Shown: positions 34,591-42,709 of the stretch, piece after piece
How positions within the stretch are numbered: position 1 is the stretch's first letter
Layout: the number at the start of each line of letters is the position of its first letter
Assembly: GCF_005938645.2 (NCBI RefSeq)
Contig: NZ_CP042171.1
Coordinates: 6,200,001 to 6,264,000 of the forward strand
Reading direction: 5' to 3'
DNA length: 64,000 nt
Source of the DNA: Pedobacter sp. KBS0701
Lineage (GTDB): Bacteria; Bacteroidota; Bacteroidia; Sphingobacteriales; Sphingobacteriaceae
Notes under the pieces: model-generated
Databases searched by the model: none
Seen by the model: only the letters and a program-made list of their open reading frames with translations
Told to the model about the DNA's origin: nothing
Program-made: the position numbers and the translations under genes

Positions 34591-35484
34591 TTATGCTATT
34601 CCTTCAATTGGAAAAAGGTGTTTTTCGGCGTGATAAGATGAACGTACCAGAGGACCGCTTTCTACATATTTTAGGCCTTTTGCCAAACCTGCTTCTTTGT
34701 ACATTGCAAAGGTATCAGGATGGATCCAATCAACCACAGGATGGTGATTACGGGTTGGTTGTAAATATTGACCTAAGGTTAGTATGTGAACGCCATTGGC
34801 CACTAAATCGTCCATGGCTTCGAAAATATCTTCTTCAGTTTCGCCCAAACCAAGCATAATACCTGTTTTTGTTCTTAAGCCAAATTCCGAAATTCTTTTT
34901 AAAGCTTCTAAACTTCTATCGTACTTAGCCTGGATGCGCACCTGCCTCGTTAAGCGCTTAACGGTTTCCATATTGTGTGAAACCACTTCAGGGCGTTCTT
35001 CTAAAACGCGGTATAAATTATCCCACTGACCTTTAAAATCAGGGATTAAAGTTTCTAAGGTAGTAATCGGGCTTTCTCTGCGGATGGCCTGTAAGGTTTC
35101 GGCCCAAATGATTGAACCGCCATCTTTTAAATCATCACGATCTACAGAAGTAATTACGCAATGTTTAACGCCCATTAACCTTACCGAATCGGCAATACGG
35201 TTTGGTTCGTCAACATCAACAGCCAGTGGTCTGCCTGTAGCAACCGCACAGAAAGAGCAACTGCGGGTACAGATGTTTCCTAAAATCATGAAAGTTGCCG
35301 TACCTGCGCCCCAGCATTCGCCCATATTCGGGCAATTGCCGCTTTCGCAAATGGTATGGAGCTTATGCGTGTCTACTAAACTGCGAACTTGTGCATATTC
35401 TTTACCAACGGGTAATTTTACACGTAACCAATCTGGTTTACGCTTTACTTCAGTCACAGCAGGTACTACCGGTAAATCAATCAT
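34591..35484 (-). CDS. lipA: lipoyl synthase
   Basis: 297-residue radical-SAM enzyme that inserts two sulfurs into octanoyl-proteins. Both iron-sulfur sites are intact: the auxiliary cluster Cys46, Cys51, Cys57 (CESGNCPNMGEC) and the SAM cluster Cys72, Cys76, Cys79 (CTRSCSFC). The C-terminal GPLVRSSYHAE carries the Ser ligand of the auxiliary cluster. The start codon lies 4 nt after a consensus -7 box with a matching TTG, so a leaderless mRNA is likely. No lipB gene is beside it. Confidence 0.97.
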   Translation of the reverse strand: MIDLPVVPAVTEVKRKPDWLRVKLPVGKEYAQVRSLVDTHKLHTICESGNCPNMGECWGAGTATFMILGNICTRSCSFCAVATGRPLAVDVDEPNRIADSVRLMGVKHCVITSVDRDDLKDGGSIIWAETLQAIRRESPITTLETLIPDFKGQWDNLYRVLEERPEVVSHNMETVKRLTRQVRIQAKYDRSLEALKRISEFGLRTKTGIMLGLGETEEDIFEAMDDLVANGVHILTLGQYLQPTRNHHPVVDWIHPDTFAMYKEAGLAKGLKYVESGPLVRSSYHAEKHLFPIEGIA

Positions 35485-35488
35485 GGTA

Positions 35489-35520
35489 CAAAGTTAATGA
35501 ATAGGATTGAAATGTTACAA
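35489..35520 (-). promoter_or_regulatory. promoter of lipA, leaderless spacing
   Basis: Minus strand: TTG (35520-35518), 21-nt spacer, TAACTTTG (35496-35489), TACC, then ATG. The best complete promoter in the window with a 4-nt gap to the start. Confidence 0.7.
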
Positions 35521-35647
35521 TGCCGAAATGTTTGAGGGTTGTAATAAAGTTGGATTAACTGGTGAATTGTTTAACTGTGGGGCCAACTTGTGAAGTCTGG
35601 CTGTGCAGAGGCGGAGCTAGACTTCGCAAGTTTAGCAAGGGCCTGTG

Positions 35648-35671
35648 GTGTCAGATATTTCTATCTGACAC
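35648..35671 (-). repeat. GTCAGAT hairpin repeat, likely terminator of the GNAT gene
   Basis: GTGTCAGATA / TATCTGACAC, 10-bp perfect stem with a 4-nt loop, just past the acetyltransferase stop at 35679. Confidence 0.6.
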
Positions 35672-35678
35672 TAAAAAA

Positions 35679-36110
35679 TTAATCTAAATCAATTTCAAAA
35701 GCAATTTGCCGTTTATTTTCTTTAAAACCAATCCGTTCGTAAAATTGATGACTTTCCGTTCGTTTGATGTTGCACCTTACCTTTAATTTCTTCGCCTGAT
35801 GCTGTTCTGCCCAAAGTTTTATGCGTTCAATTAACTGTTTTCCTATTTTTAGGTTGCGGTAAGCAGCATCGACAACCAATCCGCCAATTTCGACAAAAGA
35901 ATCTGACTCAATTCTTAAGGTATAAAAACCGTGGATCCAGCCAACCACCTTATTTTCGAAAATAGCAACATAAGCACAGTTCCCGTTACTGTTGTTAATC
36001 TGCCTGATCCTAAATAGTGTTTGTTCGATGTTACTCTCGTAACCCAATTGTGTAGACAGCCCTGCCACACTTTCTGCATCTTTTTCGGTTATTGCTCTGA
36101 TTTTGACCAT
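35679..36110 (-). CDS. GNAT family N-acetyltransferase
   Basis: 143 residues filling one GNAT domain: strand VKIRAITEKDAESV at the start, the pantetheine strand FVEIGGLVVD (about 77-86), the acetyl-CoA loop RNLKIGKQLIERI (about 90-102, in place of R/QxxGxG/A) and the C-terminal FYERIGFKENK. Acceptor unknown. Single gene between lipA and a repeat-filled gap. Confidence 0.85.
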   Translation of the reverse strand: MVKIRAITEKDAESVAGLSTQLGYESNIEQTLFRIRQINNSNGNCAYVAIFENKVVGWIHGFYTLRIESDSFVEIGGLVVDAAYRNLKIGKQLIERIKLWAEQHQAKKLKVRCNIKRTESHQFYERIGFKENKRQIAFEIDLD

Positions 36111-36162
36111 TTATACTAATGATTTAAGAAGTGAAACTAAGTTAAAGTTTAAATTCGATTCA

Positions 36163-36188
36163 ACCGTCAGATGGTAAGAGCTGACGGT
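36163..36188. repeat. GTCAGAT hairpin repeat, diverged
   Basis: ACCGTCAG / CTGACGGT with a 10-nt loop starting ATGGTAA, the loop sequence of the hairpin at 11936. Confidence 0.45.
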
Positions 36189-36246
36189 ACGGATGTCTAG
36201 TACTGACAACTTACGAATTTGACGGGCCGGCGCCAGGGCTAACTAC

Positions 36247-36369
36247 GATCCAAAATGCACCAGGCCTTGCCACCTAAACCCTATTGAAGCGGCAGCCTGA
36301 GCCCCTTCGGCGAAGCTACAGCAGAAAGAGGGACTGCTATTGCCGATAGGCACTACAGCACCTTTCCAA
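36247..36369 (+). repeat. dispersed repeat of the GCCACCTAAACC family, copy B
   Basis: TTGCCACCTAAACCCTATTG, variable core with CCCCTTCGGCG, AAAGAGGGACTGC and an end like CACCTTTCC; aligns with copies A and C. Together with the hairpin at 36163 it explains most of the gap 36111-36516. Confidence 0.55.
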
Positions 36370-36504
36370 ATAACAAGCTAGCAATACTACAATCTAGCAA
36401 TGGAAACAATATAAGTTAATCATTCTGCCCGGTAGATAAATGTTAGCTAAAAATCATAAGCCTAACAATCCAATTTTAAACGTTTTAACTTTCTAACTAA
36501 ATCT

Positions 36505-36512
36505 TACATTTG
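36505..36512 (+). promoter_or_regulatory. -7 box of cysS, leaderless spacing
   Basis: TACATTTG, CAGT, then ATG at 36517. No clear TTG at -33. Confidence 0.6.
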
Positions 36513-36516
36513 CAGT

Positions 36517-37977
36517 ATGGATACTGGCTTACAGCTTTACAATACGCTTTCACGCAAAAAAGAACTTTTTCAACCCTTAAATGCACCCAATGTTGGGATG
36601 TATGTTTGCGGTCCTACTGTTTACAGCGATGTTCATTTGGGCAATTGTCGCACTTTTATTTCTTTCGATTTAATTTTCAGGTATCTTAAATATGCTGGTT
36701 ATAAGGTGCGTTATGTGCGTAACATTACCGATGCAGGCCATTTGGAAGGCGATAGGGATGAGGGTGATGATAAGTTTGCAAAGCGTGCGAAATTGGAACA
36801 ACTTGAGCCAATGGAAATTGTACAGAAATATACTTTGGGTTTCCATGATGTATTGCGCATGTTCAATACACAGCCGCCAAGTATCGAACCTACTGCTACA
36901 GGTCATATTATCGAACAGATTGAAATGATTAAGGTAATTATTGCCAATGGTTATGGTTACGAAGTGGATGGCAATGTATATTTTGATGTAGAAAAATATA
37001 GTAAGGAATACAATTATACGATTTTAACCAACCGCAACCTCGAAGACATGCTGAACAATACCCGCGAACTGGGTGGACAGGATGAGAAACGCGGAAGGTT
37101 AGATTTTGCGCTCTGGATAAAAGCAAAACCGGAAACTTTAATGCAATGGCAATCGCCATGGGGCATGGGCTTTCCGGGCTGGCATATTGAATGTTCGGCC
37201 ATGAGCGCCAAATATTTGGGTGCAGAGTTTGATATCCATGGGGGTGGAATGGATTTAGCGGCTACGCACCATACCAATGAAATTGCACAATCGGAAGCTT
37301 GCAGCCATAAACAGCCTGCGCGCTATTGGATGCATACCAATATGCTTACCGTAAATGGCACACGCATGTCTAAATCTGCAGGTAATGGTTTCCTTCCTTT
37401 AGAATTGTTTACTGGTGACCACCCTCTACTGAAAAAAGGTTATAGCCCAATGACGGTAAAGTTTTTTATGTTGCAGGCGCATTACCGCAGTACTTTGGAT
37501 TTCTCTAACGATGCCTTGGATGCTTCGGAAAAAGGATTCCGCCGTTTAATGTCAGCAATTGGTCTGCTGGATAAATTATCGGTTTCTGAACAGAATGATT
37601 TCGATATTGATGCATTGAAAGAAAAATGCATTAATGCGATGAATGACGACTTTAACAGTCCGATTTTGGTTGCCGAGTTATTTGAAGCCGTTCGTATTAT
37701 CAATACCGTTTACGATGGTAAAGGAAAAATTTCTGCCGATGCTTTAGAAAAGTTAAAGCAATTGATTAATGATTTCGTATTCGGTATTTTAGGTTTGAAA
37801 GATGAGGATGCTGGTGGAAATGACTTAAATGGCGTTTTAGAGATGGTGATTAACTTACGGACTGAAGCAAAAGCGAATAAAGATTATGCAACATCTGACC
37901 GGATCCGCATAGGCTTACAGGAATTGGGTATCCAGCTTAAAGATGGCAAAGAGGGTACAACCTGGAGTAAGGCCTAG
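36517..37977 (+). CDS. cysS: cysteinyl-tRNA synthetase
   Basis: 486 residues, class I. Zinc-site Cys31 in MYVCGPTVY, the HIGH-type motif HLGN (40-43), zinc ligands in FPGWHIECSAMS (about residues 215-226), the signature HHTNEIAQSEA and RMSKSAGN (about 283). The ATG follows a TACATTTG box by 4 nt. The gene is monocistronic; the gap behind it holds a decayed nuclease element. Confidence 0.97.
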   Translation: MDTGLQLYNTLSRKKELFQPLNAPNVGMYVCGPTVYSDVHLGNCRTFISFDLIFRYLKYAGYKVRYVRNITDAGHLEGDRDEGDDKFAKRAKLEQLEPMEIVQKYTLGFHDVLRMFNTQPPSIEPTATGHIIEQIEMIKVIIANGYGYEVDGNVYFDVEKYSKEYNYTILTNRNLEDMLNNTRELGGQDEKRGRLDFALWIKAKPETLMQWQSPWGMGFPGWHIECSAMSAKYLGAEFDIHGGGMDLAATHHTNEIAQSEACSHKQPARYWMHTNMLTVNGTRMSKSAGNGFLPLELFTGDHPLLKKGYSPMTVKFFMLQAHYRSTLDFSNDALDASEKGFRRLMSAIGLLDKLSVSEQNDFDIDALKEKCINAMNDDFNSPILVAELFEAVRIINTVYDGKGKISADALEKLKQLINDFVFGILGLKDEDAGGNDLNGVLEMVINLRTEAKANKDYATSDRIRIGLQELGIQLKDGKEGTTWSKA

Positions 37978-38056
37978 TTAGTTCTGAGAATGATCATCTC
38001 CTCAAGGGCGATGGATTAATCGCGAAAAAATACATTCTGGGCATTTTGAATTCATC

Positions 38057-38552
38057 AAGGAGTCTGTCCCCTTTGAAGGGGGCAGGAGGATGAAACATAG
38101 ATGGAATAAGCTTATGAACAACTATAACCCTAAACTAAAAACTTTTGCCAGAGCTCATCGAAATGATAGTACCAAAGCGGAGATAAGAATGTGGTGCGAA
38201 TTGTTGAGGAATAAGAAACTGTTGGGATATCCTTTTTTAAGATAGCGGCCGATTGCGAATTATATAGCCGATTTTTTCTCAAAGGATTTAAAGTTGGTCA
38301 TCGAGGTTGATGGACTTTCGCATGAATGAGAAGGTCAATTTCAAAAGGATCAGATACGAGAAAAGGTTTTTAGGATGTTGGGCTTTAATATCCTACGGTT
38401 TACTGATGATGAAGTAATGCAAGATATTGAAAATGTAGATAGGACGATTAAACATTATATTGGAGTGTGGGAGAAGGAGCATCCTCGTACTAAATAAGAA
38501 GTCAATGCATCATCCCCCTTGCCCCCTTTCCAAGGGGGACGAGCTATCTCGA
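38057..38552. mobile_element. decayed DUF559 element bounded by inverted repeats
   Basis: A broken DUF559 nuclease gene (38114-38497) lies between two inverted copies of a 35-bp segment. Left copy (38057-38095, read on the minus strand) begins CATCCTCCTGCCCCCTT; right copy (38509-38545, plus strand) begins CATCCCCCTTGCCCCCTTT. Both contain a small hairpin (CCCCTT..AAGGGG). The arms point away from the gene. No transposase or target duplication is seen. The grouping into one element is inference; what is seen is the repeats, the broken gene and a stub of a second copy downstream. Confidence 0.5.
38114..38497 (+). pseudogene. DUF559 (Vsr-like) endonuclease-domain gene, broken by two stops
   Basis: One frame of 128 codons reads MNNYNPKLKTFARAHR, then TKAEIRMWCELLRNKKLLGYPF, RPIANYIADFFSKDLKLVIEVDG, REKVFRMLGFNILRFTDDEVM and a short end: the DUF559 fold from start to stop. 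Two in-frame stops interrupt it, TAG after FLR (where QRP would be usual) and TGA after LSHE (where W is usual); both could be single transitions. The core IEVDG acidic site is intact. Length matches the family, so the gene decayed in place. DUF559 proteins are related to very-short-patch-repair nucleases. Confidence 0.8.
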
Positions 38553-38638
38553 GGGAAAATCTGTCCCATTCTTAGGGAGCGGGGAAATACAAAACCAGCG
38601 CATGCAAAATCGTCGGAATTAAAAAATAGAATATTAGC

Positions 38639-38698
38639 ATGGACAATTACCACTACAATCGTAAACTTTTTGCCAGAGCTCATCGGAATGACATTAGA
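38639..38698 (+). pseudogene. 5' stub of a second DUF559 gene
   Basis: ATG followed by codons for MDNYHYNRKLFARAHRND, which matches the first 20 residues of the DUF559 pseudogene upstream; the match stops after GAATGACA. It is a truncated duplicate with nothing of the nuclease core left. Confidence 0.65.
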
Positions 38699-38837
38699 AA
38701 TATAGCAACCAATCGGGAAGTGCTTTAGGAGCCATTTAAAGAGAAAATAAGGAATTTAATGTGTAATTGTTAATTACTTTTAAGGTCGTGCATTAAAGAA
38801 AATTTTATATTCGCCAAACATATTATCTTAATTAATA

Positions 38838-39695
38838 ATGAAACAATTATTTTCAACTGCAATAGCTTCACTTTTAGCCTTAAGTGCTTTTGCTCAAAAA
38901 AGCGACGGAACAACCAAATCTTTAATAAATGCTGAAAAGGATTTTGCTAAGTCAATTGCCAAAAATGGAGATAAAGAAGCCTACATAGACTATTCAACCA
39001 CAGGTACTTTAGTATTCAGGCCCAATCCTGTTAACGCTAAAACTTTTTATGCGGGTAAGGCAAATGCTGAAAAAGAGATATCATGGACGCCAAATTTGGC
39101 AAAGGTATCGCGTAGTGGCGATTTAGGTTTCACTACCGGGCCGTATGAAATCGGAACTTCAGAAAAGAAATACGGTCAATACTTATCGATCTGGAAGCCG
39201 GAAAACGGCAGATGGAAATTAGTTGTTGATTTAGGAACGGAAAGCAATAAACCTTTAGCTAAATCTAGCCCACAGTTTATTGAACCTAAAGATCATTTTG
39301 CTCCAAAGTTCTTAAATGAAAAAGAAATTAAGGCTGGGAAGGATATTATCTTAACTACCGAAAAAACATTAAATACTTTGTTAAAAACACATGGAATTGC
39401 AGCATTTGGCGGCTTTTTAACCAACGATGCACGTTTACTTTTCCCAGGTAACGAAGCCATTGATGGAAAAGGAAAAATTATTGCTTTTTATAATGGAATG
39501 ATCAGCAAAATTAACCTGAAAACAACAGGGGTAGATAAAGCAATCGGTAGTGATTTGGCTTATACCTATGGTGTTGCTACTATTGATTACAAAGCCGATT
39601 TACGTGAAAGTTTTAACTACGTTTTCGTTTACGAAAAAGCAGCCGATGCCAGCTGGAACTTAATTGTACAGGCTTTTGTACCTGCAGAAAGATAA
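38838..39695 (+). CDS. exported protein with two NTF2-like (DUF4440-type) domains
   Basis: 285 residues: signal peptide MKQLFSTAIASLLALSAFAQ, a first domain (about 28-135; EKDFAKSIAKNGDKEAYIDY, then YLSIWKPENGRWKLVVD) and a second one (about 165-283; SFNYVFVYEKAADASWNLIV near the end) with the same order of elements, helix pair, curved sheet and a final xWxL strand. This is the pattern of NTF2/SnoaL-like folds fused in tandem. No catalytic residues can be named. A terminator follows, and a phosphodiesterase-like gene lies 195 nt downstream. Confidence 0.75.
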   Translation: MKQLFSTAIASLLALSAFAQKSDGTTKSLINAEKDFAKSIAKNGDKEAYIDYSTTGTLVFRPNPVNAKTFYAGKANAEKEISWTPNLAKVSRSGDLGFTTGPYEIGTSEKKYGQYLSIWKPENGRWKLVVDLGTESNKPLAKSSPQFIEPKDHFAPKFLNEKEIKAGKDIILTTEKTLNTLLKTHGIAAFGGFLTNDARLLFPGNEAIDGKGKIIAFYNGMISKINLKTTGVDKAIGSDLAYTYGVATIDYKADLRESFNYVFVYEKAADASWNLIVQAFVPAER

Positions 39696-39714
39696 ATACA
39701 AATGTGAATTAAAG

Positions 39715-39746
39715 AAGGGCTATCTATAAAAAGAGGCCCTTTTTTC
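39715..39746 (+). terminator. terminator after the NTF2-like gene
   Basis: AAGGGC / GCCCTT stem, 15-nt loop, followed by six T, 20 nt past the stop. Confidence 0.75.
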
Positions 39747-39890
39747 ATTTTAGCATTTTACCTTCACCTGTAGTTAGGATCAGATTAGCTTAATATTATA
39801 CCCTATTTTGAGCGTTTACAACTTCCATTTATGTTGGTTATTAAAGTTGTCAACTCACTAATAAAATGGCGCATTTTACGTTTAAAGATC

Positions 39891-40778
39891 ATGCATAAAA
39901 ATTTACTTCTATTCTCCGTTCTCGTTTTATTTTGTTTTAACGTTTCGGCACAAAAGAAAAGGTTCGATTTACAGGGCAAAGCCGGCGCACGTGGCATTAT
40001 GCCCGAAAACACCATCGAAGGTATGCTAAAAGCATTAGATTTGGGCGTTACCACTTTAGAAATGGACGCCGTGATTTCGAAAGATAAACAGGTGGTACTT
40101 TCGCAGGAGCCTTATTTTAACAACGAAATTTCGCTTCAGCCCAATGGGAAAGCCATCACCTTAAAAGACCAGAAGAATTTCAATATCTACAAAATGGACT
40201 ATGAGCAGGTTAAAAAGTTCGATGTAGGCAGTAAGGTGCACAGCCGTTTTCCGGGACAGATGAAATTTAAGGCTTACAAACCCCTGCTCTCTGCAACCAT
40301 AGATGCTGCAGAGGCTTATGTGAAAGAACACAAACTGGCTAAACCGATGTACAGTATTGAAACAAAAACGATTAAAAACGGCGATAACGAATTCCACCCT
40401 GAGCCTGCAGAGTTTGTAGACCTTATTATGGAGGTAATCAATGCCAGGAAATTAAGCAAAAGAGTCATTATCGAATCGTTTGATATGAGAACGCTTCAAT
40501 ATCTGCATGAGAAATACCCTAAAATACAAACTTCATTATTGATTGATGAAAAAGAACCCTTTGAAGATTATATTGATAAATTAGGATTTAAACCGACTAT
40601 TTATAGTCCCTATTCCGTTCTGGTTGGTAAAGGTCTGGTAGACCGCTGTCATGCGATGGGCATCAAAATTATTCCCTGGACTGTAAATACGGTAAAGGAG
40701 CTTAAATATTTTATGGATTTAGGTGTCGATGGTGTGCTTACCGATTACCCTAATATTATGGGACAGTTGAATAACTAA
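39891..40778 (+). CDS. glycerophosphodiester phosphodiesterase-like protein lacking both catalytic histidines
   Basis: 295 residues from MHKNLLLFSVLVLFCFNVSAQ, a clean signal peptide; the frame opens 20 codons earlier but those do not fit. The barrel is that of GDPD: PENT (38-41), Glu57 and Asp59 in TLEMDAVISKD, SIETKT, PWTVN and GVDGVLTDYP near the end. But the HRG motif that carries the first catalytic His reads GKAGARG (Lys30-Ala31), and the second catalytic His is Gln72 in VLSQEPYF. Metal-site acids remain, both acid-base His do not. So it is probably a non-hydrolytic relative or has another chemistry. Confidence 0.8.
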   Translation: MHKNLLLFSVLVLFCFNVSAQKKRFDLQGKAGARGIMPENTIEGMLKALDLGVTTLEMDAVISKDKQVVLSQEPYFNNEISLQPNGKAITLKDQKNFNIYKMDYEQVKKFDVGSKVHSRFPGQMKFKAYKPLLSATIDAAEAYVKEHKLAKPMYSIETKTIKNGDNEFHPEPAEFVDLIMEVINARKLSKRVIIESFDMRTLQYLHEKYPKIQTSLLIDEKEPFEDYIDKLGFKPTIYSPYSVLVGKGLVDRCHAMGIKIIPWTVNTVKELKYFMDLGVDGVLTDYPNIMGQLNN

Positions 40779-40867
40779 CCTAACATTTGGTATCTCACTG
40801 ACAGAATAAATAGTAACTAAGCTGATTGGTGTGACACCAACCAATAGAGAGGGCGGGATAGATCAAA

Positions 40868-40899
40868 CAAAAAAAGCGCAGATTTTAGCGCTTTTTTTG
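40868..40899. terminator. bidirectional terminator between convergent genes
   Basis: Perfect 12-bp stem CAAAAAAAGCGC / GCGCTTTTTTTG with an 8-nt loop and T runs both ways; lies between stops at 40778 and 40914. Confidence 0.88.
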
Positions 40900-40913
40900 A
40901 TCTTTACTAATGC

Positions 40914-41105
40914 CTAGTGGTGCGATTCAGGAGCTTCCGTGTGGTGTGCTTCAGTTTTCTCATGTGAAGAAGTTTCTTCATCATGGTGGAAAATTGGTCT
41001 TGTGAAAGCCACTAGCAGGATTAAAACAATAATCCAAGCCGTTAATGGTAATGCCCAAATGCCTTTAGTTTGCTGAACTGGCGCGTGTGAATCGTGAGCT
41101 GACAT
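40914..41105 (-). CDS. small single-span membrane protein with His/Glu-rich tail
   Basis: 63 residues: short N-terminus with HDSHAP, one membrane helix (about 17-36, IWALPLTAWIIVLILLVAFT) and a C-terminal tail rich in His and Glu (IFHHDEE, then KTEAHHTEAPESHH). The tail could bind metal ions, but that is only suggested by composition. The frame is clean and a terminator follows the stop. A similar small protein is not known to me by name. It stands next to a TPR gene in the same direction, 126 nt apart. Confidence 0.65.
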   Translation of the reverse strand: MSAHDSHAPVQQTKGIWALPLTAWIIVLILLVAFTRPIFHHDEETSSHEKTEAHHTEAPESHH

Positions 41106-41210
41106 ATCGAATATTTTTGATTTAAGAATTTATGCTTTGTAATTGTGTGGTAAAGATAATAACAAAATTAAAATAAAAAGATAAAATGGCGATTTGTATG
41201 TAAAAGCATA

Positions 41211-41239
41211 AGGGATAAAAGGCCTGGCCTTTTATCCCT
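41211..41239 (-). terminator. terminator overlapping the stop of the TPR gene
   Basis: Stem AGGGATAAAAGG / CCTTTTATCCCT, 5-nt loop. The TAA of the gene at 41232 lies inside the stem, an unusually tight arrangement. Confidence 0.65.
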
Positions 41240-41753
41240 GTAAATCGTAAACCATTTTTTTGGTGCTGTTCATTTTGCTTTTGATGCGGTTCTGATGCTC
41301 AAGTAAAGCACCATGTTCATCCTGAACGGCATTAAACAGTTCTGCTTTTTTAAAATAGTTGGCTGCCTCTGTAAAATTTTGCTGTTGTTCTGCATGCAAA
41401 CCTAAACTTTCATAAATGTGGGCTTCGCAAACACCTGCAACGCTTAAAGCTTTATCGGCAATCTGTTTAACCAGCTTATGCATTTTTAGCGTAATCACCA
41501 GCTTTAAGTAAGGCTCGTAAACCTCAGGAAAATCGGCGTCGAGTTCGGTGCAGCGTTTGTAATAATAACCAGCGGTTTTGTAATCCTTAAAACGTTCATG
41601 ATAAATATCTCCCAATTGAAAATAACCCCTGGCGTAATCAGGATCAAAGGCAATAAGTTCATTAAAATATTGAAGTGCTTTAGGCAGCTCGCCCCAGTGC
41701 AATTCTTCAATAGCCTGTAGATATTTTTCTTCTACAGTGGTATAAATGTCCAT
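41232..41753 (-). CDS. cytosolic tetratricopeptide repeat protein
   Basis: 173 residues with no signal or membrane span. At least three helical pairs: AIEELHWGELPKALQYFNELI, GYFQLGDIYHERFKDYKTAGYYYKR and ESLGLHAEQQQNFTEAANYFKK (each split over the TPR pattern), with coil at the end. No enzyme domain. Likely a scaffold; partner unknown. The stop codon is inside a terminator stem. Confidence 0.7.
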   Translation of the reverse strand: MDIYTTVEEKYLQAIEELHWGELPKALQYFNELIAFDPDYARGYFQLGDIYHERFKDYKTAGYYYKRCTELDADFPEVYEPYLKLVITLKMHKLVKQIADKALSVAGVCEAHIYESLGLHAEQQQNFTEAANYFKKAELFNAVQDEHGALLEHQNRIKSKMNSTKKMVYDLQG

Positions 41754-42011
41754 AACGGATATAATTAATTTTGTTAAGCGGTATTTTGCTTAACAAATGG
41801 ATAATAAATGATTTTTAAATTTGGATTTTATTGTGTTGAACAGTAAAACCGAGCTAAGGGTTGGGAAGGAAATTTAAGTCAATACCCAAGCCCTTTATGC
41901 CACAAGACGGGCTAAAGCTTAACTGTTGGATATGTAGTTGACGTAGCATTTCTGTAAATTTGATGCAAAGATATTTATTTTCAGTGAATTGCAAATTATT
42001 TTTTCGATTGA

Positions 42012-42497
42012 TCAGCTCTTCATCCTGATAAGTGCATTTTTAATCTGCCTCCTATGCCTTAAAATATGAACAATGGCATGCTCTAGCATCTGTTCTACAT
42101 CGTATTGTTGCCCCCACCTTGTGTTGATCTTTTTTGATTGATCGAACTCTTCCATGGTGATGTCGGGATTTCTGGCGAAAAAGTCCTCGTTATATTTGAG
42201 CGCTTCCCGGAGCCTTGAAATATAGGCTGCCACCTGATCAAATTGCAATCGTTCCGGCCTGGTAGTTTCTAATCCGATGGAGTTTTCGATATAAACGGCA
42301 TAACTGAACATTGAGGCAGTTACATGCGTTAAAATAGTTTGGATGGAAATACAATCTGTATTTGAACTTTCTGGCTCAATGGTTTTCAGTAGTTGCTGTT
42401 GGCTGATTAGTTCAATTACTTCAATCAGCTCATCAACTGCTTTTTTATATTCATCCATTAGTGCAGCAATTGCACCGGTAAGGTTATTGGCTTCCAT
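42012..42497 (-). CDS. DinB-like four-helix protein
   Basis: 161 residues from MEANNLTGAIAAL; the frame opens 22 codons earlier but a TATATTTG box lies just upstream of this ATG. Helix pattern and His positions fit DinB/YfiT: ILTHVTASMFSYAVYIE (His in helix 2) and EHAIVHILRHRRQI (two or three His in the last helix), as in metal-binding DinB proteins. Function unknown; family members include thiol-transferases. A dispersed palindrome lies in the gap upstream. Confidence 0.75.
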   Translation of the reverse strand: MEANNLTGAIAALMDEYKKAVDELIEVIELISQQQLLKTIEPESSNTDCISIQTILTHVTASMFSYAVYIENSIGLETTRPERLQFDQVAAYISRLREALKYNEDFFARNPDITMEEFDQSKKINTRWGQQYDVEQMLEHAIVHILRHRRQIKNALIRMKS

Positions 42498-42504
42498 CGT
42501 TAAA

Positions 42505-42512
42505 CAAATATA
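42505..42512 (-). promoter_or_regulatory. -7 box of the DinB-like gene
   Basis: TATATTTG on the minus strand, 7 nt before the ATG at 42497, so the leader is at most a few nucleotides. Confidence 0.45.
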
Positions 42513-42557
42513 ATTGTTTGCAGTGAGTTGATTTAGTAAATAACTCCCTTTAATTCC

Positions 42558-42603
42558 CGTCATTTGGAGCGGAGAGCAAAGCAGCGGGGAACGAGATGAC
42601 GAC
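42558..42603. repeat. single arm of the GTCAT palindromic family
   Basis: CGTCATTTGGAGCGGAGAGC, then GGGGAACGAGATGACGA; same ends as other copies. Confidence 0.55.
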
Positions 42604-42709
42604 TTTTCTATCCAAATCTGTTTTGAGAAATTTAGCTTAACATCTTTCCTGCAAAGTATGCGCTGATCCCAATATTAAAATCAGGGCGGTTAACGCCACG
42701 ACTAAAGTT

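Noticed and set aside
38460..38705. An 81-codon frame after the DUF559 pseudogene as a gene
   Set aside because: It crosses the right inverted repeat and the stub of the second copy in a different phase.
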